IMG/VR virus record: IMGVR_UViG_3300010354_000304 | Coordinates: 1 to 33,803 of that record | Strand: one strand, 5' to 3' | Origin: a virus | Length of the DNA stretch: 33,803 nt | Shown here: positions 20,775-28,284 of the stretch, one piece after another | Position numbering within the stretch: the first letter of the stretch is position 1 | Layout of the letters: each line of letters opens with the position of its first letter | Made by a program: the position numbers and the translations under genes | The notes under the pieces: model-generated | The model's database searches: none | The model's input: only the letters and a program-made list of their open reading frames with translations | What the model was told of the DNA's origin: nothing

Positions 20775-22571
20775 TTAACCCTCGCAGGCCAGACACTCAT
20801 TGCCCTCAGCCAAGGCCTTGAGGTCGATCTCCTGAATTGCCTGACGCTCAATCTTCTTGGCCACTTTGTCGGCTTTGCCAATCTTTTCACTGCGGCAATA
20901 GTACAGAGTCTTCAATCCCGATTTCCATGCTTGGAAATGTACTGCATGCAGATATTTAACATTGGCATCGGGACGGAAAAAGAGGTTAAGGCTCTGGGCT
21001 TGATCAATGTAGGCCTGACGGTCTGCGGCATGCTGTATGACCCAGCGTTGGTCGATTTCCATGCTGGTTTTGAATACATCGCGTTGCCATTCATCCAGGA
21101 TGTCGAGATGTTGAACACTGCCATCGTTGGCGATGATACTTGACCAGATTTCGTTATAGTCCAATTTACTGTCTGCATCACATTTCTCCTTGATGATGGC
21201 ATCTAAATAACGATTCTTGTTCAGACTGGCTCCACTCAGCGTATCCTGTCGGTAAGCATTGGCACGATAAGGCTCAATGCTAGGGCTAGTGTTGCCCATA
21301 AGAATTGAGCTTGAAGCGTTGGGAGCCACAGCCATAGTATGTGCAAAGCGACGACCAGTGCCAGCACAATCAGGTGCTTCGCCTCGCTCCGTACCCAGTT
21401 CAAGATTGGCATGGTCCAGTCCTTTCTTGATGTGTTGGAAAATCTGGTGATTGCGACCTACACTCAGGGCACTTTCCCAGGGTAGATTGTTGCGCTGCAG
21501 ATAGGCGTGCCAGCCCAGTGCACCTACTCCTATGCTGCGTTCCCGCTGAGCAGAATATTTTGCGCGACCAATAGCGTCAGGAGCATTATCAATAAAGTAT
21601 TGCAGAACATTGTCCAGCATTTCGGCCACATCTCGTAGAAACTGTGCATCATGACGCCAGTCGTCAAAGTACTCCAGATTAACACTTGACAGACAGCACA
21701 CCGCAGTTCTTTCTTTATCAGTCGGCAGTATAATTTCGCTACATAGATTTGATTGTTTAATGGAGAGTCCCAGTTTGCGCTGAAACTCCGGCATAGCCTT
21801 GTTACTAGTATCAATGAAGTGAATATAGGGTTCACCGGTCTGCATCCTTATTTCCAGAATACGTTGCCAGAGGTCGCGAGCACTCACCGTGTCACGGACT
21901 TCACCGCTGTGTGGATCTCGTAGCTGCCAGCTATCATCGGCAGTCTTGTCCAGCATGCTGCGTTCAATGAGCTGCATGAAGTCGTCGGTGATATTCACTC
22001 CATGATGTAGATTCAGTGCTCTCATGTTGGGATCGCCCGTGGGCTTGCGCATCTCTAGAAAAATAAGAATATCAGGATGACTAATATCAAGATAAGCAGC
22101 GTAACTGCCACGGCGAGTTCTGCCCTGTCTATAAGCCAAAGAAGATGCGTCATAGGTACGGAGATGAGGCATAATACCAACAGACTTGTCATCAGCACTA
22201 CGAATACCCAGACCAATTCCAACTCCGCCTCCCAACATTGAAAGCCAATTTACTTCGGACAAAGTATTGACCAAGCCTTCTGCGCTGTCGTCCAGATAAG
22301 GCAGGAAACAGCTAATAGGCAGGCCACGTTTACTGCGACCAAAACTCAGAATCGGCGTGCTATAAGATAGCCAATGTCTGCTGCTGTACTCATAGAGTCG
22401 CTGAGCGTGTTCTGGGTTGCTACCAAATGCTGTGCTAACGAATGCGAACCTTTCCTGTGGGGACGATTCGTCGTCGCGCATGTAACTTTCTTTTAATCTT
22501 TTTAAACCCAATTCATCAAACAAACCATCGCGAGAATAGTCTACCTTGATGCCATGTACTGTTGGCTCCAT
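20775..22571 (-). CDS. nrdA: ribonucleotide reductase large subunit NrdA (class I), short form
   Basis: Catalytic subunit that reduces ribonucleotides. Key residues are recognisable: C88 in PISCFLP, N275-C277-E279 in SNLCSEI (thiyl radical loop), C292 in AVCCLSSVNL, the radical-transfer tyrosines Y557-Y558 in KTLYYCRSE, and C-terminal shuttle cysteines C593/C596 in CLACEG. At 598 residues it is much shorter than E. coli NrdA (761), and the sequence starts directly at the barrel-type region, so the N-terminal ATP-cone is absent. That predicts insensitivity to dATP inhibition. ATG with GGAGATG upstream. Confidence 0.95.
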   Translation of the reverse strand: MEPTVHGIKVDYSRDGLFDELGLKRLKESYMRDDESSPQERFAFVSTAFGSNPEHAQRLYEYSSRHWLSYSTPILSFGRSKRGLPISCFLPYLDDSAEGLVNTLSEVNWLSMLGGGVGIGLGIRSADDKSVGIMPHLRTYDASSLAYRQGRTRRGSYAAYLDISHPDILIFLEMRKPTGDPNMRALNLHHGVNITDDFMQLIERSMLDKTADDSWQLRDPHSGEVRDTVSARDLWQRILEIRMQTGEPYIHFIDTSNKAMPEFQRKLGLSIKQSNLCSEIILPTDKERTAVCCLSSVNLEYFDDWRHDAQFLRDVAEMLDNVLQYFIDNAPDAIGRAKYSAQRERSIGVGALGWHAYLQRNNLPWESALSVGRNHQIFQHIKKGLDHANLELGTERGEAPDCAGTGRRFAHTMAVAPNASSSILMGNTSPSIEPYRANAYRQDTLSGASLNKNRYLDAIIKEKCDADSKLDYNEIWSSIIANDGSVQHLDILDEWQRDVFKTSMEIDQRWVIQHAADRQAYIDQAQSLNLFFRPDANVKYLHAVHFQAWKSGLKTLYYCRSEKIGKADKVAKKIERQAIQEIDLKALAEGNECLACEG

Positions 22572-22592
22572 CTACATCTCCAATTCTATTTT

Positions 22593-22871
22593 TTACTTTA
22601 CTTCTTCGAATATTTTTTTCTGAGCGTCATACCATTCTATCCAGGCATCGTTGCGAGCACGGCATTCGTGGTAGAGGCTGTAGTTCTTGGTCACGGTTTT
22701 TACAACATCACTAAGTAGTGTAGAGTCTGGTGTCTTTTCCAGTTTAGGACAGGGACGCTGAAGTTCAGGCGGCACATCTGGAAAGTTGCGTTTTACTGGC
22801 ACTGGCTTACTGAATATTGAGCATCCACTGAGCATCAGCATCATGGAGGTGATCAGCAGTAGTCTAATCAT
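22593..22871 (-). CDS. Rz1-like outer-membrane spanin lipoprotein
   Basis: A lipoprotein signal with lipobox LSGC (cleavage before C17) is followed by a Pro-rich mature part. RPCPKLEKTPDSTLLSD and YSLYHECRARNDAWIEWY are the Rz1/o-spanin signature, with two further cysteines that can form disulfides. The lipoprotein would sit in the outer membrane and, with its inner partner, fuse both membranes at lysis. It starts by ATGA overlap with the i-spanin-like gene rather than being embedded in it. Confidence 0.78.
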   Translation of the reverse strand: MIRLLLITSMMLMLSGCSIFSKPVPVKRNFPDVPPELQRPCPKLEKTPDSTLLSDVVKTVTKNYSLYHECRARNDAWIEWYDAQKKIFEEVK

Positions 22872-23317
22872 TTTCCTTCTCCGGGCATGTCGGATGCTTC
22901 ATTGAGTATCTGCAGCGCTTCATTGGGAACAGTGCAATCAGCATCAATGATTTTTTCTACTTCCTTGATTTTTTCCTGTATAACGATTTCCTTTTCCTTG
23001 ACTACCTTTATTTTGTTGACAATCTTGGTTTGGATTTCTACATTTTTCTGTGCTGCCTTGGCCTCGCTTTCTGCTACCTTGGCCTGCATGTCAGCCACGG
23101 CCTTTCTCCAGGCCAGCTCTGTGGTTACACTGCCTTCAAAGTAAATACCCACCATGAGCATCAGCGCAGCCAGGGGACGAATTACACGCCCATAGTTGCT
23201 GATTATGGGTATGGCGGAAAGAAAAAAGCCCGCCACCAGTCCCAGGGCACCCAGAGCAGTTACTGCGTGGGCTACCCAGACAAGCCAGTCGTCGGGCAAA
23301 AAGGTCAACATCCACAT
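22868..23317 (-). CDS. Rz-like inner-membrane spanin, two TM segments
   Basis: Hydrophobic segments occur at about 12-40 and 48-62, followed by a long coiled coil (about 70-125) and a tail DADCTVPNEALQILNEAS (about 125-142), which is the usual Rz/i-spanin ending with its single Cys. Classical i-spanins have only one membrane segment, so the extra one is a variation. Together with the lipoprotein it should complete lysis after the endolysin. Holin and endolysin are not evident in the window. Confidence 0.72.
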   Translation of the reverse strand: MWMLTFLPDDWLVWVAHAVTALGALGLVAGFFLSAIPIISNYGRVIRPLAALMLMVGIYFEGSVTTELAWRKAVADMQAKVAESEAKAAQKNVEIQTKIVNKIKVVKEKEIVIQEKIKEVEKIIDADCTVPNEALQILNEASDMPGEGK

Positions 23318-23321
23318 ATGA

Positions 23322-23675
23322 TTATCCTAGTATGGTTTTTATGTCTGGAGGACTATATGTATCAGGTTTTAACACCTTGCCCGTCACAGAATCTTTGATT
23401 AATTTACCATCTACAAATTTACTGCGGTTGCTGCGATTCACTTCATCCCAGACTGCCTGGTTGGGGATGCGCAGACTGTGTTCTAGACCTTCGATGACCC
23501 ATTTTAGATCAGCGCAGGCATCGGCGATTTCCACTAAATCTCGTTCCTCAAAGGCATTGCAGAGCTCAGTATATTCTTCTATGACGAGCCGCATGTAGAG
23601 CTGAGCCTGCTCCCAATCATCCCGAGTCTGGCCGCAGCCCACCATGAACTCTCTGACATCATTTCTGGTATCCAT
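23322..23675 (-). CDS. MazG-like all-alpha NTP pyrophosphohydrolase
   Basis: The EExxE motif is at E33-E34-E37 (VIEEYTELC) and the ExxD motif at E49-D52 (LVEIADACADLKWV), with a helical fold throughout; this is the core of the MazG/PRA-PH superfamily. The 117 residues fit a single-domain enzyme. It would hydrolyse an unwanted or signalling nucleotide, perhaps a non-canonical dNTP or (p)ppGpp in marine-phage models, but the substrate is not readable. It lies between ThyX and the spanins. A CATAAATA late-like element lies seven bases upstream. Confidence 0.82.
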   Translation of the reverse strand: MDTRNDVREFMVGCGQTRDDWEQAQLYMRLVIEEYTELCNAFEERDLVEIADACADLKWVIEGLEHSLRIPNQAVWDEVNRSNRSKFVDGKLIKDSVTGKVLKPDTYSPPDIKTILG

Positions 23676-23682
23676 ATCAACC

Positions 23683-23690
23683 TATTTATG
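23683..23690 (-). promoter_or_regulatory. weak late-promoter-like octamer CATAAATA
   Basis: One mismatch to the T4 late octamer. It overlaps the TAA stop of thyX and ends seven bases before the MazG-like ATG. It could be chance, since TAA-containing A/T stretches are easily formed at stop codons. Confidence 0.25.
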
Positions 23691-24384
23691 TATTTTCCGT
23701 TTTGACAAACAAAGGTATGATCTTGGCCAACTCACGTGCGCATTTCTGGGCGACCTGTTGGTGCTCCAGCTGAGTGCCATTGGCGCTGCGCAGATCTATG
23801 TAGTGAATCCAGCTGCGCACCGTACCAGCCATGTAGAGTCGACTCTGTGTCAGACCCTCGGGCAAGATGGCGCGAGCCTGTTCCTTGGCAATGCCATTTT
23901 CCAGAGCCCAGCGATAGGTGTTGTCTACCCAGCCAATGAGTTCTTTCTGTTTACGTTCCCATTGCAGAGCAATGTACCGGTTCTCAATGTCGGCTTCTTC
24001 AATGGGTATGCTGTTCTGACGATTCTTTTCGTCCTGCAGACGCGCTTCGCGTATCTCGAATTCCAGGCCAGTACCTATGGCACCAACCTCGGCATAGCGC
24101 TGGCTGAACTCCTGAAAGCTGAAGCTGCGGTGACGCAAAATTTGTCGTGCTATGTCTCGGGTGGTGATGATTTCCATGGTCACTGATGCCATCTCAAACG
24201 GGCTCCAGTGCTGATGACGTCTAAGATAACTGAGCAGACGCTCGTTGGTTTCTGTGTTGTGCTGATTACCAGGATTGCTGACTCGGGCACAGTAGGCAAT
24301 CAGATCCTGCACATCGCTGACCAGTTCAGCATCCACAAAGTCTGGATGCGGCTGACTATAACTTACCAGATTTACACTTGACAT
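23686..24384 (-). CDS. thyX: FAD-dependent thymidylate synthase ThyX
   Basis: Makes dTMP from dUMP with methylene-tetrahydrofolate, NAD(P)H and FAD. The signature RHRSFSFQEFSQRY starts at R84 and satisfies the RHRx7S pattern. FEMASVTMEIITTRD (about 63-77) and QARAILPEGLTQSRLYMAG near residue 160 are also family features (core ARAILPEGLTQSRLYM). The 232 residues match the family. The ATG at 24384 follows the primase stop by one base. Combined with dCMP deaminase and RNR it completes the route to dTTP. Confidence 0.95.
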   Translation of the reverse strand: MSSVNLVSYSQPHPDFVDAELVSDVQDLIAYCARVSNPGNQHNTETNERLLSYLRRHQHWSPFEMASVTMEIITTRDIARQILRHRSFSFQEFSQRYAEVGAIGTGLEFEIREARLQDEKNRQNSIPIEEADIENRYIALQWERKQKELIGWVDNTYRWALENGIAKEQARAILPEGLTQSRLYMAGTVRSWIHYIDLRSANGTQLEHQQVAQKCARELAKIIPLFVKTENT

Positions 24385-24385
24385 A

Positions 24386-25429
24386 TTACACCTTTTTCCA
24401 ATTATTAAATTCAACCATGGCTCTGAGGCCGCTGTAGGTACGATTATCTATCATGGTGGCCAGGGTTGGACTGTCTATGCCAGGGTTGGCCAACACCAAA
24501 TCATTGATGTCCTTGCAGTCCGTGTCGGGCCAGATAAAGACATTGTAGCCTGCATCTATGGCACGACGATACACCGACACAACCTCGCGGTTACGTGGCT
24601 GATTATCTATCACCAGAGTTAGTCGGCGCTGCTGAATATTCAGTGCATCCAGCTTGCTAAAACCCGTTCCACCCACGGCCAGAGCATTGGGCAGGAATAA
24701 ACTGTCCAGTGGACCTTCCACGACATACACCGTAGTCAGTGGATTGACTTCTTCTAATCCAAAGATCTGTGGAGCGTCTTCGTCGATTTTGACTGCTATG
24801 TAGCGCAGAGTCTCGCCACGCAGAGCTCGGCAGGTCAGACCCAGCAATCGGCCGCTGCCATCCTTGAAGGGTATGACCAGTCTGGGCTCGGCAGTTTTGA
24901 TTCTGTCACGCATGGCTGGACTGATCTGACCAATCTTGCGCATGTCGTCGATGTAGTACAGACGACTAAGCTGATAGAATGGTATCTTTCTCTGCTCGCA
25001 AAATAGCCTGGCCTCGTGGTCAGCCTCTAGATCGGCAACACGGGGCAGCAGTTCATCCAACAAGGTGCGCTTGGGCAGCAGACCTTCGGCGCTGGTAAAG
25101 TCAAAGGTCTGCTTTAAGTCGGCTTCGGGGTTGCTGTGCGCTCGACGATTCTCACCATTGGCATAGCGCTCCAGACGATATTCTCGATACAGGTTGCTGT
25201 CCAGATTTTTCAGGAATGTACCAAAGTGCTGACTGGCGTCGCAGTTATGGCACTTGTAGTAGAGATCGTTCTTCTGACGATAGAAGTAACCCCGCGCCTT
25301 GTTCTTCTTGGTCTGACTATCGCCGCAGATCGGACAGCGACAGTTGTAGAGATACTGACCCTTCTTTTTAAACAGGCTCAGCTTGCCACCAATTTGATTT
25401 AGGTACTTGACATCGATAAAAAGGCTCAT
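24386..25429 (-). CDS. 61: DNA primase (T4 gp61-like)
   Basis: Synthesises RNA primers on the lagging strand and works with the gp41-type helicase. The N-terminal zinc finger is C30/C32/C35 and C60/C63 (CRCPICGD and YKCHNC). The TOPRIM core appears in the second half: YVVEGPLDSLF with the catalytic Glu (about 234-244) and LTLVIDNQPRN (about 267-277) with the metal-binding acid. The 347 residues match T4 gp61 (342). The ATG lies directly after a terminator-like hairpin whose descending arm carries the GGAG ribosome site. Promoter at 25455-25483. Confidence 0.92.
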   Translation of the reverse strand: MSLFIDVKYLNQIGGKLSLFKKKGQYLYNCRCPICGDSQTKKNKARGYFYRQKNDLYYKCHNCDASQHFGTFLKNLDSNLYREYRLERYANGENRRAHSNPEADLKQTFDFTSAEGLLPKRTLLDELLPRVADLEADHEARLFCEQRKIPFYQLSRLYYIDDMRKIGQISPAMRDRIKTAEPRLVIPFKDGSGRLLGLTCRALRGETLRYIAVKIDEDAPQIFGLEEVNPLTTVYVVEGPLDSLFLPNALAVGGTGFSKLDALNIQQRRLTLVIDNQPRNREVVSVYRRAIDAGYNVFIWPDTDCKDINDLVLANPGIDSPTLATMIDNRTYSGLRAMVEFNNWKKV

Positions 25430-25453
25430 AAAAAAGGCTCCATAACAGAGCCT
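25430..25453 (-). terminator. intrinsic terminator / SD-sequestering hairpin before primase
   Basis: On the minus strand AGGCTC, a seven-base loop and GAGCCT form a 6-bp stem followed by TTTTT. The next bases are TATG with the primase start codon. The stem's descending arm contains GGAGCC, the only ribosome-site candidate for the primase. It would end transcripts from the late operon upstream and can also mask the primase ribosome site. Confidence 0.7.
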
Positions 25454-25454
25454 A

Positions 25455-25483
25455 ATTATATAGGAGACTGACTACAGAGTCAA
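25455..25483 (-). promoter_or_regulatory. sigma70-type promoter for primase
   Basis: TTGACT and a perfect TATAAT are separated by 17 bases. The -35 starts one base after the stop codon of the upstream gene. Transcription would begin at the base of the hairpin at 25435-25453. Confidence 0.72.
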
Positions 25484-25969
25484 TTACTTTATGGCAAACT
25501 CCACCATGCCCAGGATTTTGGTTAGTATGAATCCGCCAACTATGCCGGCACCCACCAATATGTAGCGCCATTTTTCCAATTCGTCGATTCGTTTTTCCAG
25601 ACTGGTCTGTTTATCGTTGTGATATTTCTGATCTTCTTTGAGTTCTCGTTTGAGGTCGTCGATGCCGGCCACGATGCACTGTTGTACGTTGGCTATTTCC
25701 GTACTAAGCTCACGGGTGGTTGTGGTAATGCGGCTGTGAAGTTCTTTGATATCTTCGTTCATTTCCTGTCGTCTCGTTTCTAGTAATTCAAAGATATCAT
25801 GGGTGGCTTTTTCTCCACGATCTAACCGTTGATCGTGAACTGCTAAAATTTTACCAATGTCAGCAGTAACATCAGTGAGTTTTTCTATGGCATGTTCAAT
25901 GCGTTTAATGACTGTGCCAGTCTGATCTAATTCTTGTTCTATGACTGCTAGTTGCGTTTCCACTGACAT
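25484..25969 (-). CDS. coiled-coil protein with C-terminal membrane anchor, 161 aa
   Basis: Almost the whole protein (about 5-130) is a charged heptad-type helix (ETQLAVIEQELDQTG at the start, then SLEKRIDELEKWR). It ends with a single hydrophobic segment at about 134-155 (YILVGAGIVGGFILTKIL). Small coiled-coil proteins of this kind are found in T4-like marine phages without known function. It is preceded by an exact TATAAATA late promoter, so it is probably expressed late; an envelope or virion-associated role fits. Confidence 0.7.
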   Translation of the reverse strand: MSVETQLAVIEQELDQTGTVIKRIEHAIEKLTDVTADIGKILAVHDQRLDRGEKATHDIFELLETRRQEMNEDIKELHSRITTTTRELSTEIANVQQCIVAGIDDLKRELKEDQKYHNDKQTSLEKRIDELEKWRYILVGAGIVGGFILTKILGMVEFAIK

Positions 25970-25998
25970 GTTATTCCAGAAGATGAAGGTTAACTGTT

Positions 25999-26006
25999 TA
26001 TTTATA
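25999..26006 (-). promoter_or_regulatory. T4-late-type promoter octamer TATAAATA
   Basis: Exact match to the T4 late octamer on the minus strand, overlapping the TAA stop of the fibre-like gene. It is 29 bases upstream of the ATG at 25969, a normal distance, with GGAATAAC before the start codon. Confidence 0.65.
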
Positions 26007-27099
26007 TAGTTACAGTACTCACCGGTGTAATGGTTACGATAACACTGGGTACTGCTGGCATAAACGGCGAAGATGCAGTTGCCGCCTGGCTTGAAACTGC
26101 GGCAATAAAGGTATGTGTTTCGTCAGCAACAAACCATTTAATTTCAATATATTCATTGGGCATAGTGGTGGTGAACATGTAGTTCCAGCCAGCGATTACT
26201 GCACCAGCAGCGTTGGCATCGCTCTTCTTGGGCACAGTAACTATGCTGTTGCTGCCGGCGATGTTTTGCCCGTTCAGAGCGAACCAGATGTTGACGCTGT
26301 CTTCGCTGTTGCCAACATTGTAGAGTTGAACACTGAACTGTAGATTGTAGGTACCAGGATGTGCCAGTACAATCTGACTGCTGTTTCCGCCATCTACAGT
26401 TATGCCATAGGATATATCAGTTACTTCAAAAATTAACGAATTGGCGCTGGTGGCTGAACTGGTCTGTGTTGTCTGACTCTGTGCCTGCAGATGATAGTTG
26501 TAGAAATGTCCTGTATCAAAGACGAATTTTTTAGTTGCTGCGTCATAACGCAGGTAACGATGGTCTTCTATGGTGCTGCGATTAACGTCGTCCAGATAAC
26601 GCAAATTAACTTCGCCACTGCCTGGACCCGTAGCAGCAATTTTACCCACCCATTCACGCAGATATCGTATCTCACGTTCCAGATCCTTCTGTGGCTGAGC
26701 CAGCACGGGATCGGGTGCTACTACTCCGGTTTCACTGATGACTCTGGCGACTCGGTCTGCCATGCTTTCTGCTGCTGGCGGTGTTGCGGAATCTTCTGTG
26801 AGTTCTCGGCTACTTCCTGCAGCAGTCTCTCGGTCATGAGACTGGTATGGTGTGGTGGTATCTTCTGGTGTTGACGGAGGTGCGGTGTTTTCTTGAACCA
26901 ACTCATGTGTGCTCTCCCTGACTGTAAACAATTCTTCCAGATCCTGGGCTATGCGTTGTTTGATGCTGGCTTCGCGTTGCTGCCGCTGTTGTTCTTCGCG
27001 TTCCAGTCTTGCTACATGTTCCAGCAGTGCAGCACTGGGCTCCTGTCCCAGACGCTGGGCAAGGTTAACCAGTGAGCGCAGTTCTGCTAGCTTGGCCAT
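26002..27099 (-). CDS. virion decoration/fibre-like protein with jelly-roll-type C-terminus
   Basis: A helical, Gln/Glu/Arg-rich N-terminal region (about 1-62) is followed by a Ser/Thr/Pro-rich linker (about 68-110). A connector with YLREWVGKIAATGPGSGEV and RYLDDVNRSTIEDHRYLRYD comes next (cores named only), and the C-terminal 150 residues form a beta-sandwich-like domain: GTYNLQFSVQLYNVGNS, NIWFALNGQNIAGS, PNEYIEIKWFVADE. The spacing of Tyr-Asn-Leu-Gln-Phe-Ser and Trp-Phe-Ala-Leu-Asn-Gly recalls C1q/TNF-like domains in phage structural proteins. A surface or receptor-contact role is inferred from domain type. Confidence 0.7.
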   Translation of the reverse strand: MAKLAELRSLVNLAQRLGQEPSAALLEHVARLEREEQQRQQREASIKQRIAQDLEELFTVRESTHELVQENTAPPSTPEDTTTPYQSHDRETAAGSSRELTEDSATPPAAESMADRVARVISETGVVAPDPVLAQPQKDLEREIRYLREWVGKIAATGPGSGEVNLRYLDDVNRSTIEDHRYLRYDAATKKFVFDTGHFYNYHLQAQSQTTQTSSATSANSLIFEVTDISYGITVDGGNSSQIVLAHPGTYNLQFSVQLYNVGNSEDSVNIWFALNGQNIAGSNSIVTVPKKSDANAAGAVIAGWNYMFTTTMPNEYIEIKWFVADETHTFIAAVSSQAATASSPFMPAVPSVIVTITPVSTVTI

Positions 27100-27323
27100 T
27101 ACTTCTTGGGCTTGGCAGCAGTCTTTTTAGGCTGTCGCTTGGTGGCAGGTTTCTTGGCCACAGGTTCGGCTACCTTGGCTTCTACTGCGGCTTTGATGCT
27201 TTCAGCCTGAGGGCTGGGTGTTTCAATTTTGTAGGGAGCCTCGGGCTGCTTGAAACGTTCAGTATAACTCAGACCACGCTCGGCGCTGCGACCCGAAAAA
27301 AAGTCCAGTATTTTCTTAAACAT
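27099..27323 (-). CDS. small basic Lys/Ala-rich protein, 74 aa
   Basis: The start at 27323 (MFKKILDFFSGR) overlaps the end of the preceding gene. An amphipathic N-terminal helix is followed by a Pro/Glu linker and a histone-like tail (VAKKPATKRQPKKTAAKPKK). The tail is typical of DNA-binding or packaging-associated proteins. It joins the fibre-like gene by TAATG. Function not recognised. Confidence 0.6.
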   Translation of the reverse strand: MFKKILDFFSGRSAERGLSYTERFKQPEAPYKIETPSPQAESIKAAVEAKVAEPVAKKPATKRQPKKTAAKPKK

Positions 27324-27876
27324 TGTTACGCTTTCTTCTTTGCATGCGTTTCCCCAGCAGGATATCACGGCCAGCCAAGTGGGGATTGGGACTTGGTGTG
27401 GCCTGACCACTAAAGCCTCCGCCTACGGCATTGGCAATTTCTTCGTTGTAGCTGCGAAAACTCTTCATGCTGTTGCCCTGCGGATCCAGACCAGCAAAGT
27501 AGTTTTCTACCAGCTGCATTTCCAGCGCCAGCTCGTTGCTTTCACGCAGAGTCAGCAGACGACTTTCAAAGTTGCTGTGCAGTGGTTCGGTGTTGCGATC
27601 CAGGTGTTCTTTGATCAGACTCAGTGCCGCAGCAAAACTTACAATCTGCTGGCTAGCATAGGGAACACGTTCTATGATGCGTTTGACTCTCCAGACCAGA
27701 CGATCCAGCAGTGTATAGGCGTCTTTTTCTTCGGTGGTTTTTAGATCGCTGAAACGACGCAGTATTTTACCGCGCTCGTCTATGATGCCCAGTCGGAATG
27801 CCTCGGTCTCGTTGAAGGGAGTGCTGAGTTTGCGCAGTATGCGATAGGCAATGATGGCGTCAACAAATCGGCTCAT
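27316..27876 (-). CDS. conserved T4-like phage protein, 186 aa
   Basis: The N-terminal 110 residues form a conserved helical block: FVDAIIAYRILRKLSTPFNE (about 4-23), AFRLGIIDERGKILRRFSDL (about 26-45) and a TTEEKDAYTLLDRLVWRVKR area. The C-terminal part contains ANAVGGGFSGQ and NPHLAGRD, which fits related proteins of marine T4-like phages where the family lies among structural genes. I assign only a virion-associated role by position. The TAATG start couples it to the gene before it. Confidence 0.75.
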   Translation of the reverse strand: MSRFVDAIIAYRILRKLSTPFNETEAFRLGIIDERGKILRRFSDLKTTEEKDAYTLLDRLVWRVKRIIERVPYASQQIVSFAAALSLIKEHLDRNTEPLHSNFESRLLTLRESNELALEMQLVENYFAGLDPQGNSMKSFRSYNEEIANAVGGGFSGQATPSPNPHLAGRDILLGKRMQRRKRNNV

Positions 27877-28271
27877 TAGAGTTTCCTTAGTATATCAACC
27901 AACACAGGGTCCAGAGGTATTTCACTCTCGGGCATTCTGTGTCCAGAACTGACTATCACAACCTGCGGCATGTAGTTCAGATATACCAAAAATGTCTTGA
28001 GCTCGGGCCAGAGGTTCTCCTTGATTTTGAAGAACAACATTCTGGTAGCCGCCTCTACTCCAAACACATTGAAGAATGTCACCAAATGATTGATCACCAG
28101 ACGCTCCTTGATCTCACCGCTGAGTCTGTAACGACCCAGCAATCTTTTGATGTAGCGTAACCGCTTTAAATCATCGTTGAAATCCTGTATGCCGCGACAT
28201 CCAGGATTGTTGTAGTTCTTGATGGCATACATCAAAAAATTATCATTGGTCAAATTTTCAAGCATGTTCAT
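27876..28271 (-). CDS. conserved T4-like phage protein, 131 aa
   Basis: A well conserved helical protein as I recall it from marine T4-like phages. Landmarks are NLTNDNFLMYAIKNYNNPGC (about 6-25), DFNDDLKRLRYIKRLLGRYR (about 30-49), ERLVINHLVTFFNVFGVEAA (about 56-75) and FLVYLNYMPQVV. No catalytic residues or membrane helices are evident. Function is not known, but it is always a neighbour of the 186-residue protein. Confidence 0.78.
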   Translation of the reverse strand: MNMLENLTNDNFLMYAIKNYNNPGCRGIQDFNDDLKRLRYIKRLLGRYRLSGEIKERLVINHLVTFFNVFGVEAATRMLFFKIKENLWPELKTFLVYLNYMPQVVIVSSGHRMPESEIPLDPVLVDILRKL

Positions 28272-28284
28272 GTTTACCGCCCAA

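Noticed and set aside
27291-27310. T-run in the 74-residue gene as a slippery frameshift site
   Set aside because: No out-of-frame continuation with coding features was seen and the run is short; treated as ordinary coding sequence.
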